Below are positions 58,648 through 64,000 of a DNA stretch of 64,000 bases, piece by piece (position 1 is the stretch's first letter; each line of letters starts with the position of its first letter). The position numbers and the translations under genes are program-made. This DNA comes from Firm-04 sp045617625. Its GTDB lineage: Bacteria; Bacillota; Clostridia; Oscillospirales; Ruminococcaceae. The notes under the pieces were generated by a model. The model saw nothing but the letters and a program-made list of their open reading frames with translations, did not search any database and was not told where the DNA came from. The stretch lies in the NCBI GenBank assembly GCA_045617625.1, contig JAZLJA010000036.1:14753-78752 (forward strand), read 5' to 3'.

Positions 58648-59517
58648 ATGAAACAGTTTTTGAAAACTCTCGGCGTGACGGCATCTGCACTGACAGCCTG
58701 CTGTGCGCTTTCTCTGAGTACTTCCGCGGCGACCATTGAGGATGTCTGCAATGCGCTCCGTGAAATCGGTATCCCCGAGGCGACTGTGCAGGAGTGCATG
58801 AACTATTATTATACCTGCGAGCATGACGCAAACGGCACCTACGACCAGAACGGCAACTACTATGCCTACGATGATCTGGTTTCGGTCGTTTATGACTGTC
58901 AGGATATGATTCGGGAAAAGGTGTTCATCATGTTTCCGGGCGGCGGCTCGACGGCGGTGACTCAGCCCGCCACCACCACTTCCGCGACCACTACGACAGC
59001 CACGACCCGGGCGAATGTCGGCACCACCGCACAAAACCAAGATCCTGCTGCTGTTTCCACCACCTCTGCCACAACCACGACTGTCGTGACCACCACGACG
59101 CAAAAGGCGTTCATCAACATGACAATGGCGGAAAAACAAGCATATGTCGGGGCAATGTCCGAATCGGAGCGCACGGATTTTCTCAACGGACTTACCACCG
59201 CTGAGCGCAACAGCATCATCAAGCAGATGTCGGCAGCGGACAAGGCGGATATCGCGCAGGGATTCATTGATGTGATGAAGCAGATGGGCTTCAACATGAC
59301 CGTGGATGATATCGACAATCTGGGTGTTTCGGTGCACGACCAGAACGGAACACTGATCGATTCTGCAAGCATTGTCGGCTCTGTCGATGACACGGGCTGG
59401 AACATGACCGCACCGTTTGTGATCTCGGTTTCTGCGCTTCTGCTTTCCGTCGGGGGGCTTGTGTGGATGACCATTCACACTGCAAATCGTCAGAAAAAGG
59501 AGCAGGCTGATGGCTGA
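58648..59517 (+). CDS. Membrane-anchored surface protein with Thr-rich linker
   Basis: 289 residues, type I membrane layout. A signal peptide (1-27) is followed by a small cysteine-containing domain (about 28-105; four Cys, many Tyr/Asn). A Thr-rich linker (about 110-150) and a helical domain (about 155-215; AMSESERTDFLNGLTTAERN) follow. A C-terminal transmembrane helix (about 253-275) ends in a basic tail. No LPxTG-like sorting motif precedes the helix, although the next gene encodes a sortase. No known family. Overlaps the sortase gene by 8 bases. Confidence 0.78.
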   Translation: MKQFLKTLGVTASALTACCALSLSTSAATIEDVCNALREIGIPEATVQECMNYYYTCEHDANGTYDQNGNYYAYDDLVSVVYDCQDMIREKVFIMFPGGGSTAVTQPATTTSATTTTATTRANVGTTAQNQDPAAVSTTSATTTTVVTTTTQKAFINMTMAEKQAYVGAMSESERTDFLNGLTTAERNSIIKQMSAADKADIAQGFIDVMKQMGFNMTVDDIDNLGVSVHDQNGTLIDSASIVGSVDDTGWNMTAPFVISVSALLLSVGGLVWMTIHTANRQKKEQADG

Positions 59518-60199
59518 ACAAACGAAAAAATCGGGCGGGAATACGGCACTGTGGCTGTTCACACCGCTGCTGATGCTGCTGCTGTGCGGCGGCATCGGAC
59601 TGCTGGGCTTCACCCTTGCACCGACGCATACCCTGCAAAAATATCTCAACATCGCGTTCATGGATGATCTGAAAGCCACGTCTTCAACATCGGGGCTGAA
59701 CATCGTCAACAAGGAGATCGAAACAGAGAAAACACCTGAAATCGTATATGAAGTGGGTGAGGTGGTCGCACCGAAATTCGGCGAACAGTATGCGGTGCTG
59801 GAATGCAAGGACATCAACCTGAAAGTCGGCGTTTATTTCGGCTCGAACTCGGAGCTGCTCGCATTGGGCGCGTGTCAGTCATCCAACTCCGCGATTCTCG
59901 GCAATTCGGGTAACACGGTCATTGATGCGCATGTCAACACCTATTTCGCAGATCTGCACAAGATGGAGGTCGGCGATCAGGTCACGCTTTATACCGAATA
60001 CGGCAAATTCACCTATGAGGCAGCGGAACTGATCCGCTTCAGCAAAAAAGACCAGACCTATGTTTCCGCGACCGAGGACGACCGCCTCACGCTCTATACC
60101 TGCGAGGCACAGGTGCTCGGAAACTCCGATATCCGCGTGGGCGCGGTCTGCAAGCTGACGGACAGCGAATTTTATCGCGCACCCGCGATAGACGATTAA
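59510..60199 (+). CDS. Sortase family transpeptidase
   Basis: 229-residue membrane-bound sortase: an N-terminal transmembrane helix (about 12-35), a stalk, then the sortase beta barrel (about 95-225). The catalytic His is in TVIDAHVNTYF, the Cys in LTLYTCEAQ and the Arg in SDIRVGAV. Sortases cleave a sorting motif and link proteins to the wall or build pili. Its neighbours are a surface protein without a clear motif and a multi-pass protein. It could instead serve scaffoldins encoded elsewhere. Start inside the preceding gene, coupled. Confidence 0.9.
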   Translation: MAEQTKKSGGNTALWLFTPLLMLLLCGGIGLLGFTLAPTHTLQKYLNIAFMDDLKATSSTSGLNIVNKEIETEKTPEIVYEVGEVVAPKFGEQYAVLECKDINLKVGVYFGSNSELLALGACQSSNSAILGNSGNTVIDAHVNTYFADLHKMEVGDQVTLYTEYGKFTYEAAELIRFSKKDQTYVSATEDDRLTLYTCEAQVLGNSDIRVGAVCKLTDSEFYRAPAIDD

Positions 60200-60215
60200 A
60201 AGGAGCAGGACTTTG

Positions 60216-61103
60216 ATGAAACCGATACACTATATTTGCAGCGTGATCTTGACGCTGCTGCTGATTATTTCGCTCATCGGAACAACGGGAGCCCTGCTGT
60301 GCCGCCAAAAGGCACTTTCCCCCGATTTCTGCAATTCGCTTGTGGAAAAAAAGGAACTTCCGCAAAAAGTCGCAGGCAACCTCAGCGGATTTTTCAAGGA
60401 GCAGGAGAACACCACGGGCATTCCGTCAGAATGTTACGAGAGCGTGCTGGATGAATCTTTCCTTGCAGGCGCGATCAGCGCGTCGATCGACAATGCGTTT
60501 GCTTATCTGAACGGCGAGACCGATACTGTCGGCACCAACCCCGATTTCACAAAGCTGGAATCTGATCTGACCGCATTTTTCTCGCAGTATGCGGACGAAA
60601 ACGGCTATGAAAAGGATGCCGTCTACGACGAGACACTTGCGAAAGCGATCAGCAATGCTGAGCAGAATGTCAAAACCACGGCAGATGTCTTTCGGTTTGC
60701 GTCGCTTGCAGATGCAGGGCTGATGGCAAAAGCGAAAAAGGTGATGCCCTATCTCCCGAAGCTGCTGTTTGCCTGCATCGCTGCGGACATTGTGCTGATT
60801 TTGCTGCTGATGCTGACAAATCGCAAGGCACTTCGCCGCGTGATCTATTGGATCGGTACTGCACTGTTTGCCGCTTCTCTGCTGATGCTCGTGCCCTGTG
60901 CATGGGTGCAGGCGACCCACTGGTTTGATCGCTTCACCGTGAAATCTGACCAGATTTTCGCTGCGGTCACAGGCTATCTTTACGGGCTGACGGACGCTGT
61001 GATCGACCTGACAATCCGCGGGCTTGTCATGGCGGCAATTTGCTGGATCGTGTTTGCCATTGTGAATATCCGCAAGGCAAAAAAAGATACCGCAAAAATC
61101 TGA
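60216..61103 (+). CDS. Hypothetical four-helix membrane protein of the sortase operon
   Basis: 295 residues. One N-terminal transmembrane helix (about 7-27) is followed by an external domain of about 150 residues with conserved-looking Cys (SPDFCNSL, SECYES). Three helices follow near 185-207, 215-240 and 255-285, with a Lys-rich cytoplasmic end. Not recognised. Starts 16 bases after the sortase, GGAG upstream. Probably works with the surface protein and sortase. Confidence 0.75.
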   Translation: MKPIHYICSVILTLLLIISLIGTTGALLCRQKALSPDFCNSLVEKKELPQKVAGNLSGFFKEQENTTGIPSECYESVLDESFLAGAISASIDNAFAYLNGETDTVGTNPDFTKLESDLTAFFSQYADENGYEKDAVYDETLAKAISNAEQNVKTTADVFRFASLADAGLMAKAKKVMPYLPKLLFACIAADIVLILLLMLTNRKALRRVIYWIGTALFAASLLMLVPCAWVQATHWFDRFTVKSDQIFAAVTGYLYGLTDAVIDLTIRGLVMAAICWIVFAIVNIRKAKKDTAKI

Positions 61104-61122
61104 CAGTCATATCAAAAATCTG

Positions 61123-61151
61123 TTGCAAAATTCCCTCTGACATGATATAAT
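61123..61151 (+). promoter_or_regulatory. Sigma-A promoter of the AraC regulator
   Basis: TTGCAA (61123-61128), 17 bp, TATAAT (61146-61151), 25 bases before the start codon. Confidence 0.82.
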
Positions 61152-61176
61152 CATGATGTCAGGGGGGATTTTTTTT

Positions 61177-61896
61177 ATGGATGAAAGTGTTCAGGAAGCT
61201 TTGACCCGCGCACTCTTTGAACAGCGGGAAACCAAGAAAAATCACGCAGATGCGTTTGCTTTTGAATGCTATGAATGCGTGCGGCAGGGCGATGTCAACC
61301 GCTTGGCACGCTGTCCGCAGGATTTGGATTCCACACGTTTTTCAGGCGATTTTGTCCGCAGTGTGCAGTATCAGTTTGCCATTTCCATCGACACCGCCGC
61401 ACGATTTTGCATGGAGGGCGGCATGGAATCGGAAACAGCGTACAATCTGCGGGATTATTATATAAAATGCGCAGATGCGTGCATTTCGGCGGATGAAGTC
61501 AATGCGCTGCACCGTGTTGCACTGGGCGACTACGCGGCACGGATGCACAAGCACGGCACAAAACAGGATGTATCCCCGCTGATCGCCCGTTGTGTGGAAT
61601 ACATTTGCAGCAATCTGCATGAGCATCTCAGTTTGCACGAAATTGCGTCAGATCTGCATATCAGCGAGAGCCATTTGTCCCGCACATTTCATCGGGAAGT
61701 GGGCATGACTGTCGGCAGCTATATCACTGCAAGACGGGTGCAGGAGGCGGAAAATCTGCTGAGATACACGGAGTATCCATCACTGGATATTGCGAATTAT
61801 CTGTGCTTTTCGTCACACAGCCATTTTATTGCGGTGTTCAAAGCGCAAACGGGCATGACGCCGAAACAATATCGCGCCTGCTATCAGATACTCTAA
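61177..61896 (+). CDS. AraC-family transcriptional regulator
   Basis: 239 residues. The C-terminal 100 residues form a double helix-turn-helix AraC domain (SLHEIASDLHISESHLSRTF; then SLDIANYLCFSSHSHFIAVF and TGMTPKQYR). The N-terminal 130 residues form a helical sensing domain without a cupin signature, close to the YesN-like group lacking a receiver. GGGGGG precedes the ATG. It lies directly upstream of and on the same strand as the GH5 cellulase. That cellulase has a weak -35, so it is the natural candidate target. Confidence 0.9.
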   Translation: MDESVQEALTRALFEQRETKKNHADAFAFECYECVRQGDVNRLARCPQDLDSTRFSGDFVRSVQYQFAISIDTAARFCMEGGMESETAYNLRDYYIKCADACISADEVNALHRVALGDYAARMHKHGTKQDVSPLIARCVEYICSNLHEHLSLHEIASDLHISESHLSRTFHREVGMTVGSYITARRVQEAENLLRYTEYPSLDIANYLCFSSHSHFIAVFKAQTGMTPKQYRACYQIL

Positions 61897-61990
61897 ATTT
61901 TCCGGATTGATCGGGCTGATTTGTATTATCTTGCAGCAACATTCCGTGAAATCTGCGTTTTGTGCTGAAAATCGACAAACTGCATTTTCA

Positions 61991-62056
61991 TGATATCAAA
62001 ATGATGATATTTTTCGCAGATTTTTGGTAGCATTTCACGTTTTTAATTGCTATAAT
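61991..62056 (+). promoter_or_regulatory. Weak promoter and direct repeats before the GH5 cellulase
   Basis: TATAAT at 62051-62056 has no recognisable -35 at 17 bp. Upstream are two TGATAT direct repeats (61991-61996, 62005-62010) in an AT-rich tract. This fits an activator-dependent promoter; AraC proteins often bind direct repeats. The interval 61897-62137 holds nothing else I can name. Confidence 0.45.
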
Positions 62057-62137
62057 AGGCAATGCAGAGTTTTCTGTATGGAAGGAACTGCATATCAGAC
62101 ATATGCAGGCGATATGAACGAGGGGGTACAATACCAA

Positions 62138-63994
62138 ATGAAAAAAGGCAAATTTCTGAGTATGCTTTGCGCCGCGGCACTTTCGGTGAGCAGCTTCGTG
62201 CAGCTTCCCGTCTGTGAGAACACGGTGGTGAAAGCAGCAAGCGGTCCCGTCAGCTACTACGGTGAACTGAAAACCAAGGGCAATCAGATCATCGGCTCGA
62301 AAACAGGCAATCCCGCGCAGGTAAAGGGCATGAGCTTTTTCTGGAGCAACTGGGGCGGCAATATGTGGAACAGCGGCACCGTCAATCGCATGGTCGATGA
62401 GTTCAAGTGTGAGATTTTGCGCTGCTCGCTTGGCGTCGATGAGGACGGCAATCTTTACAGCGGCGGCGATGTCAATATGCTGCGCTCTGTTGTGGATGCG
62501 GCGATTCAGCAGGATGTTTACGTCATTGTGGACTGGCATTCGCACGGCGCACATAATAATCCCAATGCGGCAAAGCAGTTTTTCGGCGACATGGCAAGAG
62601 ATTACGGCAAGTATGACAACGTGATCTTTGAGGTCTACAACGAACCGACGCAGATCTCGTGGGGCACCGTGAAATCCTACGCAGAGGGTGTCATTTCCAC
62701 GATCCGTCAGTATTCCGATAACCTTGTGCTGGTCGGCACACCCACATGGTCGCAGGATGTCGATGCGGCAGGATATGACCAGATCAACGATCCAAATGTC
62801 GCGTATGTACTGCATTTTTACGCAGGCACACATCACGGTGATCTTCGCGGCAAGGGCGACACTGCCCGCAACAGCGGTGCGCCGATCTTCGTTTCCGAGT
62901 GGGGCACGGTCAACGCCGATGGCGACGGTTCCGTGAATTACAGTTCCACCGAGGAATGGCTCTCGTGGATGGATTCCAATAAGCTTTCGTGGTGCAACTG
63001 GGCAATCAGCACCAAGGCGGAAGGTTCGAGCATTTTCGGCGGCGATGGGCAGTCGCTCACCGAAGCAGGCACTTATCTGAAGAAACTGCTGAATGCACAC
63101 GCTGAAACCGCTGAGTGGCGTCATGCACCGCAGACGACCACCACGACGACCACGACCACTACGACAACGACAACCACAACCACCGTGACCCAGTGGACCG
63201 AACCCACGACCCAGTGGACAGAGCCGACGACCCAGTGGACCGAACCTACGACCCAATGGACAGAACCTGTCACACAGCCGGTTGAGGTCATCACCAACAA
63301 CAATTATGAGCCGCAGCCGATGAGCTTGTTTGATGCGACCATTCAGGCGGAGAACTATTACAAAAATGCAGGTATGGAACTGGAAGCCTGCGAAAAGGGT
63401 GGCAGCAACCTCGCATATATCGACGCAGGCGACTGGGTCAGCTATAAGCTGGATGTGAGCTTTGCGAACGAGTACGATCTTTACGTCACCCACGCTGCGG
63501 AGAGCAACAACGGCGTGCTGAAAGTATATGTCAACGATGAGCTTGTGGATACCATGAATCTGAACGCAACAGGCGGCTGGCAGAACTGGCAGCAGACACA
63601 GGGCAAGCGCATCTCGCTGATTCCCGGTGAGAGCGAGATCAAGTTCGTGGCAGATTCCAACGAATTCAACCTCTATCAGTTCGATTTCAAGACAGTCAAT
63701 CATCCGCAGATCACCGACCAGTATGGAACGGGCGGCGGCACAGAGACCACCACAACGACCACCACGCACGTCAAGAAACAGACCATGTTCGGCGATGTCA
63801 ACGAGGATGGAAAGATCACGGTCTCGGACGCTGTTTTGGCAGCACGCATCGTGGCAAATGACACGACTGTGGATGTTTCCACACAGGGCAAATATCAGGC
63901 AGACTGCAATGAGGAACGCGGTGTGACAGCATCGGATGTGAGCTGCATTCTGCAGTTCATCGCGGGCTTGATTTCGGAATTTCCCGTGAGCTGA
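62138..63994 (+). CDS. Cellulosomal GH5 endoglucanase with CBM6-like module and dockerin
   Basis: Secreted cellulase, 618 residues. A signal peptide (about 1-33) is followed by a GH5 domain (about 40-325). It has VKGMSFFWSNWGGNMW, DVYVIVDWHSHG, VIFEVYNEPT (acid/base Glu near 172), FYAGTHHG and IFVSEWGT (nucleophile Glu near 257). This pattern resembles subfamily GH5_2. A Thr run and four QWTEPTT repeats (about 350-378) lead to a CBM6/CBM35-like module (about 395-520; QAENYY, GDWVSYKLDV). A C-terminal dockerin (about 545-618) has loops DVNEDGKITVSD and DCNEERGVTASD. I start at MKKGK with AGGGGG 11 bases upstream. The stop lies 6 bases before the window edge. Confidence 0.94.
   Translation: MKKGKFLSMLCAAALSVSSFVQLPVCENTVVKAASGPVSYYGELKTKGNQIIGSKTGNPAQVKGMSFFWSNWGGNMWNSGTVNRMVDEFKCEILRCSLGVDEDGNLYSGGDVNMLRSVVDAAIQQDVYVIVDWHSHGAHNNPNAAKQFFGDMARDYGKYDNVIFEVYNEPTQISWGTVKSYAEGVISTIRQYSDNLVLVGTPTWSQDVDAAGYDQINDPNVAYVLHFYAGTHHGDLRGKGDTARNSGAPIFVSEWGTVNADGDGSVNYSSTEEWLSWMDSNKLSWCNWAISTKAEGSSIFGGDGQSLTEAGTYLKKLLNAHAETAEWRHAPQTTTTTTTTTTTTTTTTTVTQWTEPTTQWTEPTTQWTEPTTQWTEPVTQPVEVITNNNYEPQPMSLFDATIQAENYYKNAGMELEACEKGGSNLAYIDAGDWVSYKLDVSFANEYDLYVTHAAESNNGVLKVYVNDELVDTMNLNATGGWQNWQQTQGKRISLIPGESEIKFVADSNEFNLYQFDFKTVNHPQITDQYGTGGGTETTTTTTTHVKKQTMFGDVNEDGKITVSDAVLAARIVANDTTVDVSTQGKYQADCNEERGVTASDVSCILQFIAGLISEFPVS
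63188..63271 (+). repeat. Four 21-bp tandem repeats in the GH5 linker
   Basis: Four 21-bp units (ACCCARTGGACxGARCCxACG) encode TQWTEPT in the linker between GH5 and CBM. The last unit diverges. The Trp/Glu-containing repeat differs from the plain Thr linkers elsewhere. Confidence 0.85.
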
Positions 63995-64000
63995 TTGGAA

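Noticed and set aside
61988..63769. Long open frame antisense to the GH5 cellulase (and similar ones antisense to cca, fumarase, ade, metK, tyrS, xylB, pcrA and GH9)
   Set aside because: They mirror codon bias of the real genes, encode low-sense Cys/His/Arg-rich peptides, have no ribosome sites and cover well-supported families on the other strand.

Overview
The window looks like a chromosomal segment of a cellulolytic, Gram-positive gut or rumen Clostridia bacterium of the Ruminococcus type. The signs are five dockerin-bearing secreted proteins, Thr-rich linkers, a cohesin-like scaffoldin, GH5/GH9/CE3/CE4 enzymes, sigma-A promoters with almost invariant 17-bp spacers and AGGAGG-type ribosome sites. 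The moderately high GC by eye (low to mid 50s %) fits an R. champanellensis-like species better than the AT-richer R. flavefaciens or R. albus; that is inference only. No insertion sequence, prophage, integrase, CRISPR array or rRNA was seen.

Layout. 0-4.7 kb: a GH9-CBM3-dockerin cellulase (minus) and a CBM22-like/dockerin/CE4 deacetylase (plus). The CE4 gene has its promoter upstream of a roughly 170-nt leader that ends in one strong and one weak terminator. 4.7-8.3 kb: a membrane protein with a degenerate sigma-factor-like head and PepSY-like repeats, then a minimal sufC-sufB pair. 8.4-11.8 kb: a cytoplasmic GH5 divergent from a lysR-SGNH hydrolase pair. 11.9-14.3 kb: cdaA-cdaR (c-di-AMP synthesis). 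14.4-23.2 kb (all minus): xylB-leuC-leuD-leuB, two ATP-grasp ligases, and a putative scaffoldin (two cohesin-like domains, five Big_2 domains, one dockerin). 23.3-27.1 kb: pcrA and a membrane protein. 27.3-35.9 kb (plus): an AI-2E-family transporter, nadA, envelope proteins, a zinc-ribbon protein, tyrS, a CbxX-type AAA+ protein and a cyclophilin. 36.0-45.0 kb: a Q/A-rich membrane protein, a CE3-dockerin esterase, split transketolase, an SPFH protein, a DacF-type carboxypeptidase and an LTA-synthase-like protein. 45.0-51.0 kb: RNase Z with a HEPN/MNT-like pair, tRNA-Arg(ACG), a SAM-I riboswitch with metK, adenine deaminase and a histidine phosphatase. 51.0-54.9 kb (minus): rpsF-ssb-rpsR, a VanY-like pseudoenzyme operon and pspA. 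55.0-64.0 kb (plus): an amidohydrolase, an orphan fumarase alpha subunit, cca, a surface protein-sortase-membrane protein operon, an AraC regulator and a GH5-CBM6-dockerin cellulase.

How it works together. The secreted enzymes attack cellulose (GH9, GH5) and acetylated xylan (CE3, CE4) and would dock onto cohesins. The local scaffoldin-like protein could be one adaptor and the sortase could anchor surface components. The cytoplasmic GH5 and SGNH enzyme suggest intracellular finishing of imported oligosaccharides, with xylB and transketolase feeding pentoses into central metabolism. Much of the rest is housekeeping.

Most worth a second look: the CE4 leader, the scaffoldin and its ATP-grasp neighbours, the sigma-like/PepSY fusion, the HEPN-MNT pair with a degenerate MNT, and the surface protein-sortase operon without a recognisable sorting signal.
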